From positions 1-45,931 of the forward strand of contig JAQAJI010000018.1 of the NCBI GenBank assembly GCA_028278665.1: a DNA stretch of 45,931 nucleotides. Direction: 5' to 3'. Within the stretch, counting starts at the first letter, position 1. Each line of letters begins with the position of its first letter. This DNA is from Candidatus Rariloculus versatilis (GTDB lineage: Bacteria; Pseudomonadota; Gammaproteobacteria; Steroidobacterales; Rariloculaceae). Positions 6,504 to 15,100 of this stretch are shown here, in pieces. The notes beneath the pieces are model-generated. The model saw nothing but the letters and a program-made list of their open reading frames with translations. It was not told the origin of the DNA and made no database searches. Made by a program: the position numbers and the translations under genes.

Positions 6504-9236
6504 ATGACAGAAGAAACTTCACAACGAGATCTGCGGACAAACCTCCATTTCGCCGAAAAGGACAAGGCCCTTCGGGAGGACGTTCACCGGCTCGGAGCGC
6601 TGGTCGGCGAACTCGTCAGGGAACAGGGCGGGGAGGCGCTGTTCGATCTCGTGGAGTCCGCGCGCCGCGCCTCGATCGCTCACCGCGAAGGCGACAAGCA
6701 CGCGGTCCGCGCGCTCACAGAAACGCTCGCCGAACTCTCGCCGCCGACCGCGCGCGACTTCATACGCGCGTTTTCGACCTGGTTCCAGATGGTCAACATG
6801 GCGGAGAAGGTTCACAGGATCCGCCGCCGGCGCGACTACCTGATCGACTCGAGCACGCCGCAGCCGCACGGATTCATCGACACGCTGCAAAGGCTCCGGG
6901 AAGCCGGCGCGAACCTGGCGGAAATCGAGACCCGTCTCGGCGAGGTGAGTCTGGAGCCCGTGTTCACGGCACCGCGCACCCAGGCCACGCGGCGAACGCT
7001 GCTCGCGAAGCAGCAGAGGATCGCAAGGCACCTCGTGGGCATGCTCGATCCGTATCTCACGCCGCACGAGCTTGCAGCGTTGCTCGGTCAGCTTCGTACC
7101 GAGATGACGACCGGCTGGCAGACCGAAGAGCGTCCCGCCGAACGCAGGCTCGGCGACGATGCCGAACACGTGCTTTTCTTCATCACGGAAGTCCTGTACA
7201 GGATGATTCCGCCGTTCTACGAGAGTCTGGAGACAGCGCTCGCCACGATCTACGGCGACAGTGCACGTACCGTACGCCTGCCGGAACTGCTGCGGTTTTC
7301 GACATCCGTCGGCGGCGACATGGATGGCGACCCGAACGTCACGGCCAAGAGCATCAGGGAGTCGATGGCGCGCCACCGCGCCCTTGTGCTCAATCTCTAT
7401 TACAACGAGTGTCGCGCCCTCGCGCGCCAGTTGAGCCAGAGCGAGTCGAGAGTGGGCGTGACAAGCGAACTCAAGGCACGCAGCGAGCAGTATGCGGGGC
7501 ACTTTGCGCACGCGGCACATGCGGTTCCGACCAGGCATCGGGATATGCCCTATCGGGTACTGCTGCGCCTCATGCAGGAGCGGCTGCAGGCGACGCACGA
7601 GGACGCGGCGTTCCCGTATGAGTCGTCGCAGGAGTTCGGCGAGGACATCGAACTTATCGCTGACAGCCTGCGTGCCGGTCACGGACGCCATGCCGGCCTC
7701 TTCGCCGTCAACCGGCTGGCGCGCCGGGTGAGGACTTTCGGCTTTCACATGGCGACGCTCGACATCCGCCAGCATGCGCTCGTGCATCGCAGGGTCGTCG
7801 CCGAGGGTCTGGACGAGCCCCGGTGGCTCGACCGGACGCCCGAAAAGCGCACTGCGCGTCTCAAGGAAGCGCTCGTGCGGCGCGAGACTCCGCTCGGTTC
7901 CCTGTCTGCCGAAGCACGCAAGACGCTCGGCGTCTTCCAGGCGATCGCCCACTGCCGGCGCAAGTACGGCGAGCGAGCGATCGGTCCGTACATCGTGCGA
8001 ATGACGCACGGCCCCGATGACGTGTTGTCCGTGGTGTTGCTGGCCAGATGGGGGCGGCTCGGTCTCAAGGGCGCCCCGGTGCCGCTCGACATCGTGCCGT
8101 TGTTCGAGACGGAGGAGGATTTGCGTAACGCCGCAGCGATCATGGCGGGACTCCTCGAGGACGAGCGCTACCGGCACCACGTCAAGGCTCGAGGCGACCA
8201 CCAGATGATCATGATCGAGCACTCCGACGGCAGCGACTACGGCGGGATAGTCTCGGCTTGCTGGACGCTGGACGAAGCCCAGCGCGCACTTGTGGAGACG
8301 CTCGAGCGTTTCGGTGTTCGTCTGACGTTTCTGCACGGCCACGGCTGCGCGATCAACCGCGGCGGCAGGGGATTCGATGCCGTACTCGCGGCACCCACAG
8401 GCGCCGTCGCCGGCCGCTTGCGCATGGCCGAACACGGCGAAACGATCAACACCGACTACGGGCTGCGCGGTATCGCGCTTCGCTCGCTAGAGCAGAAGCT
8501 CAGCGCCGTGCTGAGCGTCACGGCGCGTCCTCCTGCGCCGCATCCGGACGAGCAGCGCTGGCAATCGGCGATGAGAGAGATCGCCGCCGCGTCCCGCGCG
8601 GTGTACCGGGAACTCGTGCACGGGACTCCGGAATTTGAAACGTATTTCCTGACCGCAACGCCGATCGACCTGCTCAAGCGCCTGGGCGTCGGTGCAAGGT
8701 CCCCGGCAGTCGGCGACAGCCGTCCGCAGAGCGTGGACGTCGCGACGCTCGAATTTGCCTGGGCACAGAACCGCTGCCTGATGCCCGCCTGGTTCGGGTT
8801 CGCAAGCGGTGTCGAACGCGGAGTGGAACTCTTCGGCAGGGATGCGCTCGTTGCGATGTACAGGGATTGGCACTTCTTCCGTTTTCTGGTCTCGAGCATC
8901 GAGATGGCGCTCGCGAAAGCGGATCTCGAAATCGCGGAGCGCTATTCGCGTTTGTCGGGCGACCTGCACGAGCGATTCTTTCCGGTCATTCGCGACGAAT
9001 ACGAACGTTGCGTCGCGAGCGTCCTGCAGCTTAACTCGCAGCAATCGCTACTTGAGAAGTCAGGTACGCTGCGCCGCGCAATCAGGCTCAGAAACCCTTA
9101 CGTCGATCCGATGAGCCTGCTGCAGGTCGATCTGCTGGAGCGTTGGCGGAGCGCCGGCCGCAATGACGACGCAGTCCTCGAGGCTCTGCAGGCGAGCGTC
9201 AATGGCATCGCTCACGGCATGCAGGATACCGGTTGA
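6504..9236 (+). CDS. Phosphoenolpyruvate carboxylase homologue with degenerate active site
   Basis: The 910-residue protein aligns along its whole length with PEP carboxylase, including the N-terminal RRRRDY block, GGDMDGDP (270-277), LDIRQ (near 422) and a C-terminus RNPYVDPMSLLQVDLLERW. Catalytic motifs are altered. TAHPTE, which holds the proton-transfer histidine (E. coli H138), reads TAPRTQ here (Pro157). The lysine of SDSxKDGG (E. coli K546) is Asp578. HGRGG (E. coli R581) is HGHGC. The arginine of RAIPWxFAW (E. coli R713) appears to be Asp. The C-terminal QNTG is QDTG. R396- and R587-equivalents remain. Normal oxaloacetate synthesis is therefore doubtful, and the protein may be a pseudoenzyme or have a changed reaction. 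Start 6504 is chosen because it gives the family's usual N-terminus. An ATG at 6408 would add 32 residues. Confidence 0.85.
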   Translation: MTEETSQRDLRTNLHFAEKDKALREDVHRLGALVGELVREQGGEALFDLVESARRASIAHREGDKHAVRALTETLAELSPPTARDFIRAFSTWFQMVNMAEKVHRIRRRRDYLIDSSTPQPHGFIDTLQRLREAGANLAEIETRLGEVSLEPVFTAPRTQATRRTLLAKQQRIARHLVGMLDPYLTPHELAALLGQLRTEMTTGWQTEERPAERRLGDDAEHVLFFITEVLYRMIPPFYESLETALATIYGDSARTVRLPELLRFSTSVGGDMDGDPNVTAKSIRESMARHRALVLNLYYNECRALARQLSQSESRVGVTSELKARSEQYAGHFAHAAHAVPTRHRDMPYRVLLRLMQERLQATHEDAAFPYESSQEFGEDIELIADSLRAGHGRHAGLFAVNRLARRVRTFGFHMATLDIRQHALVHRRVVAEGLDEPRWLDRTPEKRTARLKEALVRRETPLGSLSAEARKTLGVFQAIAHCRRKYGERAIGPYIVRMTHGPDDVLSVVLLARWGRLGLKGAPVPLDIVPLFETEEDLRNAAAIMAGLLEDERYRHHVKARGDHQMIMIEHSDGSDYGGIVSACWTLDEAQRALVETLERFGVRLTFLHGHGCAINRGGRGFDAVLAAPTGAVAGRLRMAEHGETINTDYGLRGIALRSLEQKLSAVLSVTARPPAPHPDEQRWQSAMREIAAASRAVYRELVHGTPEFETYFLTATPIDLLKRLGVGARSPAVGDSRPQSVDVATLEFAWAQNRCLMPAWFGFASGVERGVELFGRDALVAMYRDWHFFRFLVSSIEMALAKADLEIAERYSRLSGDLHERFFPVIRDEYERCVASVLQLNSQQSLLEKSGTLRRAIRLRNPYVDPMSLLQVDLLERWRSAGRNDDAVLEALQASVNGIAHGMQDTG

Positions 9237-9403
9237 GCCGGACGCGCCATGAGACCGGCAGCCACGGCTACGCGACTCCGGGCTACATGGATCACGGTCT
9301 GCCTTTCTTGCGGCGGCGCGACCGCCGGATGCTGTGCGGTGGTGCCATACCGCATGAGGCCGCCACCCGGGGCATGGCGCGGCGGCCACCGCCCGGCGCG
9401 GCG

Positions 9404-10078
9404 TCAGACGAGCCGGCCGCTCGCGAGTTCGAGCAGGCGATCGCAGCGGTTGGCTGCGTCGAGGTCGTGCGTGACGAGCACGAGCGTGGTCTTGGCGGCG
9501 GCGTTGAGGTCGAAGAGCAGGTTCAGGATGCGCCCACCGGTCTTGTTGTCGAGGTTGCCCGTGGGCTCGTCCGCGAAGAGCAGCGACGGCGCCGTGACGA
9601 ACGCGCGGGCGATCGCGACGCGCTGTTTCTCGCCGCCTGAGAGTTGCCTGGGATAGTGCAACAGGCGGTGGTCGAGTCCGACCTCGACGAGCGCCTCGCG
9701 CGCTTGCTCATTGGCGTTCGGGGTGGCGCTGAGTTCGAGCGGCAGAAGCACGTTTTCGATCGCGGTCAGGGAAGGCAACAGGTGGAAGGACTGGAAGACG
9801 AAACCGACCTCGCGGTTGCGCAGCCCCGCGCGGCCGTCCTCGTCGAGCTTCGTGAGATCGACGCCGTTGAGCCAGACCTCGCCGGATGTGGGTTCGTCGA
9901 GTCCGGCGAGCAGCGCGAGCAGCGTCGTCTTGCCGGCTCCGGAGGGCCCGACGACCGCGGCGGACTCGCCCGGGGCGATCGTCAGGCTCACGTCATCGAG
10001 GATGGTCAGCTCCCCCTCGGGGCTGGTAACCTTTTTCGTCAGGGATTCGGCCCTGAGCAGGAAGTCTTTGCCACTCAT
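9404..10078 (-). CDS. ybbA: ABC transporter ATP-binding protein, YbbA/LolD type
   Basis: The 224-residue ATPase has Walker A GPSGAGKTT (about 43-51), Q-loop FVFQSFHLL, signature LSGGEKQRVAIARA, Walker B LLFADEP and the switch VTHD. These are features of the LolD/MacB/YbbA family that powers lipoprotein- or envelope-related mechanotransmission complexes. The YbbA assignment rests on divergence from tesA, as in E. coli. The permease ybbP that normally follows is missing: the gene is followed only by the end of the convergent ppc-like gene. The ATG (10078-10076) overlaps the tesA ATG on the opposite strand within the tetramer CATG. A longer start at 10153 would run deep into tesA and is rejected. 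Confidence 0.9.
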   Translation of the reverse strand: MSGKDFLLRAESLTKKVTSPEGELTILDDVSLTIAPGESAAVVGPSGAGKTTLLALLAGLDEPTSGEVWLNGVDLTKLDEDGRAGLRNREVGFVFQSFHLLPSLTAIENVLLPLELSATPNANEQAREALVEVGLDHRLLHYPRQLSGGEKQRVAIARAFVTAPSLLFADEPTGNLDNKTGGRILNLLFDLNAAAKTTLVLVTHDLDAANRCDRLLELASGRLV

Positions 10079-10688
10079 GATCAAGCGTACTCTTGCACTC
10101 CTCGTCGTGCTGGCCGTGCAGGCTACACCGGTTCTTGGCGCGGACCGAACCATCGTCGTGCTCGGCGATTCGCTGAGCAGCGGCTACGGACTGGGGTCCG
10201 GGATTTCCTGGGTGGAAATACTCGCGAATGAATTGGAGCGCCAAGCTTACGGATACGAGGTGGTGAATGCCAGCATCGCGGGCGACACCTCGTCCGGCGG
10301 GCTTGCGCGCCTGCCGCGCCTGCTCGAGGCGCAGCAACCCGCGATTGTCGTGATCGAACTTGGCGGCAACGACGGCCTTCGGGGCCTGTCGGTGGACAAC
10401 CTCCGCGACAATCTGGCGCACATGATCGAGCTCGTGCGGGAAACCGGAGCGGTTCCCGTCCTCACCGGGATAATGATTCCACCGAATTACGGTCCGGCCT
10501 ACACCGGAGCATTTGCGGGCATCTACCCGGAGCTTGCGGAGTTCTATGGGATCCCGCTCGTCGAGTTCCTGCTCGAAGGCGTCGCTCTTCGCCCGGAACT
10601 CATGCAGGGCGACAGCATTCATCCGAATGCCGCGGGGCAGCCGATCATCTTCGACAACGTCTGGCAGATCCTTGCGCAGCTGCTTTGA
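10077..10688 (+). CDS. tesA: Periplasmic acyl-CoA thioesterase I / arylesterase TesA
   Basis: The 203-residue SGNH hydrolase starts with a signal peptide (MIKRTLALLVVLAV followed by an AxA-like site near GADR). Block I GDSLSSGYG supplies the catalytic serine, the glycine and asparagine blocks (NASIAGDT, GGNDGLRG) form the oxyanion hole, and block V DSIHPN supplies Asp and His. TesA hydrolyses acyl-CoA and short esters in the periplasm. The start ATG overlaps the divergent ybbA start. The ribosome-binding site is weak, with AGGAAG about 12 bases upstream and inside ybbA. fadD follows in the same direction 72 bases downstream, so both genes act on fatty acyl chains. Confidence 0.93.
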   Translation: MIKRTLALLVVLAVQATPVLGADRTIVVLGDSLSSGYGLGSGISWVEILANELERQAYGYEVVNASIAGDTSSGGLARLPRLLEAQQPAIVVIELGGNDGLRGLSVDNLRDNLAHMIELVRETGAVPVLTGIMIPPNYGPAYTGAFAGIYPELAEFYGIPLVEFLLEGVALRPELMQGDSIHPNAAGQPIIFDNVWQILAQLL

Positions 10689-10760
10689 TGCGCTGCGCCG
10701 GAACGCCCGAGTTCAAACGTCTCTGAGAATTTTCCGAAGCGCTGCTTGGCCTGGTGACAT

Positions 10761-12434
10761 ATGCGGGATAAAACCTGGATTTCCAGTTACGCGCGCGGCG
10801 TACCCGCCGAGATCGATCCGGATCGCTACGCGACGCTGCCGGAGCTGCTCGGAGACAGCTTCGAGCGCTTCGCCGATCGGCCCGCCTTCACGAATCGCGG
10901 CACGACGCTGAGCTTCGCGGATATCGACCGTTTGAGCCGGGATTTCGCCGCCTACCTGCAGAGCGTGCCGGGACTCAAACGCGGTGAGCGCGTCGCCGTG
11001 ATGCTGCCCAACCTGCTGCAGTCCGTAGTGGTCATCTACGGCGTGCTGCGGGCCGGGCTCGTCGTCGTCAACGTCAACCCGCTCTACACGCCTCGCGAGC
11101 TGAAGCACCAGCTCGTCGACAGCGGGGCAGGCACGATCGTCGTGCTCGAGAACTTCGGCGCCACGGTTGCAGAGGTGCTTGCCGAAACCAAGGTCGAGAA
11201 CGTCATCGTTACCCGGGTCGGTGACCAGTTTCGGCCGCTCAAGCGGCTCACGGTCAACTTTGTGGTCAAGCACGTGCGCAAGCACGTGCCGTACGTTACG
11301 ATCGCCGGCGCCGTGGACTACCGGACCGCGCTTGCCGAAGGCCGCCGCGCGCAGCTCGTCGAGCCCGAACTCGGTGCCAGCGACCTGGCGTTTCTACAGT
11401 ACACGGGCGGTACGACCGGCGTCGCGAAGGGCGCGATGCTCACTCAGCGCAATATCCTGAGCAACGTGCTGCAGGGCAAGGCGTGGTTCGAACCGCATTT
11501 CGATGCGGGCACCGGTCATGTGTTCGCCGCGCTGCCGCTCTACCACATCTTCGCCCTGACCGTGAATCTGCTCATCTACGCGGCACTTGGCGCGCACAAT
11601 GTCCTGATCACGAATCCCCGCGATCTGCCGGCCTTCATCGCGGAACTCGAGCGCTATCCTTGCGCCTTCCTGACCGGAGTGAACACGCTCTTCAACGCGC
11701 TGCTGAACACCCCGGGCTTCGCGAGCGTCGACTTCAGCGGCATGAACGCCGCGCTCGGCGGCGGCATGGCCGTGCAGCGCGGCGTGGCCGAGCGCTGGCG
11801 CGAGACCACCGGCGTCGCGATCCAGCAGGGCTACGGCCTGACGGAGACCTCGCCGATCGTGTCGTGCAATCCCCTCGACTCGAGCGAGTTCAACGGTTCG
11901 GTCGGCGTGCCGCTACCGTCCACCGAGGTGGCGATCCTCGACGATGACGGAGCGCCGCTCGGCACCGGGGAAAAGGGCGAAATCTGCGTCAGAGGGCCGC
12001 AGGTCATGGCCGGCTACTGGAACCGGCCCGATGCTACCGCCGAGACCGTTACCGTGGACGGTTGGCTGCGCACCGGCGATATCGGTCACATGGACGAGCG
12101 GGGCTTCATTTTTATTGAGGACCGCAAGAAGGACCTCATCATCGTGTCGGGCTTCAACGTCTACCCGAACGAAGTCGAGGATGTCGCGATGCTGCATCCG
12201 GGCGTGCGCGAGGCCGCGGCCATCGGCGTGGAGGACGAACATTCCGGCGAGGCGGTGAAGCTCTTCGTCGTCAGGAACGACCCCGCGCTCGATGCGGCCG
12301 GCATCGTCGAACACTGCCGGCAGTCCCTGACCGGCTACAAGGTTCCGCAGCACGTGGCGTTCGTCGACGAACTGCCGAAGTCGAACGTCGGCAAGATCCT
12401 GCGTCGCGAGCTACGCGATCGTGACGGTTCCTGA
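10761..12434 (+). CDS. fadD: Long-chain-fatty-acid--CoA ligase
   Basis: The 557-residue enzyme activates fatty acids to acyl-CoA through an acyl-adenylate. The ATP-binding loop is YTGGTTGVAKG (214-224), followed by the adenylation motif GYGLTETSP, the hinge region GWLRTGDIG with IEDRKKDLI, and the C-terminal catalytic lysine in PKSNVGKILRR. The length agrees with FadD (about 560). The start ATG at 10761 is preceded by GGTGACAT, only a weak ribosome-binding site. It ends convergently with the DUF445 gene with a 98-base gap. Chain-length preference cannot be judged from sequence. Confidence 0.94.
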   Translation: MRDKTWISSYARGVPAEIDPDRYATLPELLGDSFERFADRPAFTNRGTTLSFADIDRLSRDFAAYLQSVPGLKRGERVAVMLPNLLQSVVVIYGVLRAGLVVVNVNPLYTPRELKHQLVDSGAGTIVVLENFGATVAEVLAETKVENVIVTRVGDQFRPLKRLTVNFVVKHVRKHVPYVTIAGAVDYRTALAEGRRAQLVEPELGASDLAFLQYTGGTTGVAKGAMLTQRNILSNVLQGKAWFEPHFDAGTGHVFAALPLYHIFALTVNLLIYAALGAHNVLITNPRDLPAFIAELERYPCAFLTGVNTLFNALLNTPGFASVDFSGMNAALGGGMAVQRGVAERWRETTGVAIQQGYGLTETSPIVSCNPLDSSEFNGSVGVPLPSTEVAILDDDGAPLGTGEKGEICVRGPQVMAGYWNRPDATAETVTVDGWLRTGDIGHMDERGFIFIEDRKKDLIIVSGFNVYPNEVEDVAMLHPGVREAAAIGVEDEHSGEAVKLFVVRNDPALDAAGIVEHCRQSLTGYKVPQHVAFVDELPKSNVGKILRRELRDRDGS

Positions 12435-12532
12435 TTCGGGCAACCCGTCCCGCCAATGATTCCGGATGTGCATCGTTGCCGCATGGCGGCGCCGAACGGG
12501 ATAGCGTCGAGGACGGTTCCGTTCGCGTGACC

Positions 12533-13759
12533 CTATAGGCCAAGCGCCTGCCAGCCGAGGTAGATCAGTACGCCGACGAGCCCGCCGACGAGCGTGCCGT
12601 TGATCCGGATGAACTGCAGGTCCCGGCCGATGTGAAGTTCGATGCGGCGCGCGGTGGCCGAAGGGTCCCACTGGGCGATCGTTCCCGAGATGATCTCGCT
12701 GATCTGGGTGCGGTAGTTCTCGACGATGTAGATCACGAACTCGCGCATCCAGCGGTCGAGCCGGCTTCTGACGTCGGGATCGTCGAGAATCGTGCCGCCG
12801 ACCGCCCGGACTTCACGCTCGAAGCCGCCCGAGAACGAGTCGCTGAGCAGTTCGCGTACGCGAGACCAGAGACCGTCGAGGAAGTCCTGAACCGCAGGGT
12901 GACGGACGAACTCATCGCGCAAAGCCTCGCCGCGTTCGAGCATCGCCGCATCGGTGCGCAGCGCGTGCGCGAGGCTCGCCAGACGGGCGTTGAAGTCGAC
13001 TCTGGCCGGGTGGGCCGGATCCTCGCCGATCTCGTTGAGGATGCGCTCGAACTCGCCGATGAGCTGGTCGTAGATTTCCTGGTCGACGAATCTGGGCATC
13101 CACCACGGGCTTCGTTGCTTGATCCGCTCGTGGATCGTGTCCCGGTTGTGTTCGAGCTGCTCGCGACCGAACTGAACGAGCTGATCGATCAGGGCCTCGG
13201 CGTGATTGCCGGACGCCAGGACATCGATCAGTGTTGCGAGCGTGCGGTTGACCGGCACCTTCGCAAACGCGTTTTGCATGCCTCGGTTCAGCGAGTCGCG
13301 CAGTTCGGCGCTGTCCACGGCCCGCATGAGCCAGTCGAGCATCACGGTCAGGGCGCGGCCGAGCTGACGGGCGTTGGCCTCGCGCTCGAGCCACTGCCCG
13401 AGCCGCTCGGCGAGATCGACGCGCATGAGCCGCGCCTCGACGGCCTCCCTGACGAGGAAGTGCTCGCTTACGAAACGCGCGAGGGCGCGGCCGATCTCGT
13501 CCTTGCGCTTCGGAACGATGGCGGTGTGCGGAATCGGCAGTCCGAGCGGGTGCCGGAAGAGCGCCGCCACGGCGAACCAGTCCGCGAGCCCGCCGATGAC
13601 TGCCGCTTCGGCGAACGCCCTGACCACGCCGAGGCCGGGATAGGCCTCACGCAACAGGCTCGTGACGACAAAAAGCACCGCGGCCGCGACGAGCATCCCG
13701 GTCGCCACCCATTTCATTCGGCGCAGGCGCCGCTCGAGTGCGAGATCTCTCTCGTTCAT
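12533..13759 (-). CDS. DUF445 family membrane protein (YjiN-like)
   Basis: The 408-residue protein has one N-terminal hydrophobic helix (about 15-37), the conserved block GGLADWFAVAALFRHPLG followed by IPHTAIVPKRKDEIG typical of DUF445, a long helical middle, and a C-terminal hydrophobic helix (GTLVGGLVGVLIYLGW). No enzymatic function is known for the family. The ATG at 13759 is chosen because a charged MNERDLALERR start leads straight into the membrane helix. It has no clear ribosome-binding site and overlaps the stop of a small upstream open frame (ATGA). The gene lies downstream of aroB in the same direction, where E. coli has damX. Confidence 0.85.
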   Translation of the reverse strand: MNERDLALERRLRRMKWVATGMLVAAAVLFVVTSLLREAYPGLGVVRAFAEAAVIGGLADWFAVAALFRHPLGLPIPHTAIVPKRKDEIGRALARFVSEHFLVREAVEARLMRVDLAERLGQWLEREANARQLGRALTVMLDWLMRAVDSAELRDSLNRGMQNAFAKVPVNRTLATLIDVLASGNHAEALIDQLVQFGREQLEHNRDTIHERIKQRSPWWMPRFVDQEIYDQLIGEFERILNEIGEDPAHPARVDFNARLASLAHALRTDAAMLERGEALRDEFVRHPAVQDFLDGLWSRVRELLSDSFSGGFEREVRAVGGTILDDPDVRSRLDRWMREFVIYIVENYRTQISEIISGTIAQWDPSATARRIELHIGRDLQFIRINGTLVGGLVGVLIYLGWQALGL

Positions 13760-13997
13760 GCGAAACGAATCGGCGCTGCGGCGTGACGGGAGCTTGCCGC
13801 AAACCGAAGCTTCGGCACGGTGTCGTAACACTGGCTTCGGCGACAAGCGGCGCGCGCATCGCGACAGTGGTTCGCGGGATCACCGGTGTGGGCGACTGAG
13901 CGGCAGCCCGTGGGATCGATGGCGCACGCTTCGCCGCAGCGGCTTCGGCGATCGACGATGCGAACGTTGCGTGCCGCGACCGCTTGCGCAGCCGCGA
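13760..13997 (-). other. Gap between aroB and the DUF445 gene, holding an 81-codon open frame of doubtful coding status
   Basis: The minus-strand frame from TTG at 14001 to TGA at 13758-13756 overlaps the aroB stop (TTGA) and the DUF445 start (ATGA), so it exactly fills the gap. It encodes six cysteines and many arginines. By hand count its third codon positions are only about 70 percent G or C, no higher than its first positions, which is unlike the neighbouring genes. I lean to non-coding, but the flush overlaps are noted. Confidence 0.25.
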
Positions 13998-15077
13998 TCA
14001 AGCCCTTGCGTCTCCGCGCAGCACCTCGCGGAGCACATCGCGCTCGGGTGCCGCGGCGACGACGGCCTCGCCGATCGCCCTGAGCAGCACGAGCTTCAGA
14101 CCGTGGCGTCCGGCCTTCTTGTCCATCGTCATCGCCTCGAGCATGTCGTCGGGGTCGACTCCGTCGGCCCGAACCGGCAGACCGGCGCGGCGGAGCAGGT
14201 TTTCAATGCGGTGGCAATCGTCCGCGGACAGCCATTGGAGCCGCTGCGAGGTCCTGGCGGCCAGCACCGTGCCGATCGCGACGGCTTCGCCGTGCAGCCA
14301 TGTCCCATAGCCGCCGAGCGCCTCCAGCGCATGCCCGAAGGTGTGGCCGAGGTTGAGCAGCGCGCGTTTGCCATGTTCGCGTTCGTCCTCGGCGACGATG
14401 GCCGCCTTGATCTCGCAACTGCGGTGAACGGCGTGCGAGAGGGCCTGCGTCTCGAGCGAGGTAAGGCGCTCGATATTGGCCTCGAGCCAGCCGTGGAGTT
14501 CCGGATCGATGATCAACCCGTACTTGACGATCTCGGCGATTCCCGCGGCAAGCTCGCGCCCGGGCAGTGTGCCGAGCGTTTCGGTGTCGATGATCACCGA
14601 GACCGGCTGATGGAACGCGCCGATCATGTTCTTTGCGCTCGGGTGATTGACGGCGGTCTTGCCGCCGACCGACGAATCGACCTGGGCGAGGAGCGTCGTC
14701 GGGACCTGAACGAATGCGATGCCGCGCTGATAGCTCGCCGCGGCATATCCCGCGACATCGCCGACGACCCCGCCGCCGAGCGCGACGACGCAGGCATCGC
14801 GATGGAAGCGCATCTCGATGAGCCGGTCGATGATGCGCGAGAACGTGTCGAGCGTCTTGTACTGCTCGCCGTCGGGCAGCACGAGCGCGTGGGTATTGCG
14901 GGCCCGCAAGCCATGCTCGAGACGCTCGAGATACAGTGGCGCCACGGTTTCGTTGGTGACGATGAGCACCTGTTCGGCCGTCACCGAGCGTTCAAGCAAC
15001 GCGCTGTCGGAGATCAGTCCGGATCCGATGTGGATCGGGTAGCTTCGTTCTCCCAGGCTGACCTCGAGCGTTCGCAC
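13998..15077 (-). CDS. aroB: 3-dehydroquinate synthase
   Basis: The 359-residue enzyme converts DAHP to 3-dehydroquinate, step two of the shikimate pathway, with NAD and a divalent metal. Visible motifs are DGEQYKTL, the NAD-binding GGGVVGDVAGYAA, the substrate-binding DSSVGGKTAVN, the metal ligand region ELAAGIAEIVKYGLI and LNLGHTFGHALE, and a late WLHGEAVAIG histidine block. Length and all blocks are normal. It lies 23 bases after aroK in the same direction, the conserved gammaproteobacterial order after pilQ. Confidence 0.97.
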   Translation of the reverse strand: MRTLEVSLGERSYPIHIGSGLISDSALLERSVTAEQVLIVTNETVAPLYLERLEHGLRARNTHALVLPDGEQYKTLDTFSRIIDRLIEMRFHRDACVVALGGGVVGDVAGYAAASYQRGIAFVQVPTTLLAQVDSSVGGKTAVNHPSAKNMIGAFHQPVSVIIDTETLGTLPGRELAAGIAEIVKYGLIIDPELHGWLEANIERLTSLETQALSHAVHRSCEIKAAIVAEDEREHGKRALLNLGHTFGHALEALGGYGTWLHGEAVAIGTVLAARTSQRLQWLSADDCHRIENLLRRAGLPVRADGVDPDDMLEAMTMDKKAGRHGLKLVLLRAIGEAVVAAAPERDVLREVLRGDARA

Positions 15078-15100
15078 GGCGAAAGGGTCGCAGGCAAACG

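Noticed and set aside
6519-8435. A 638-codon minus-strand frame opposite the PEPC homologue
   Set aside because: The plus-strand protein aligns with PEPC throughout, so the opposite frame is a shadow, even though the PEPC homologue may be catalytically inactive.
9249-9656. Small plus-strand frame with a lipobox-like cysteine cluster after the PEPC homologue
   Set aside because: Most of it is antisense to ybbA, its codon pattern is that of a shadow frame, and the GC-rich context makes such frames common.
13756-13846. Longer start for the DUF445 protein (TTG at 13846)
   Set aside because: The extra 29 residues are arginine-rich with no family match, and the internal ATG leads directly into the charged N-terminus and membrane helix.
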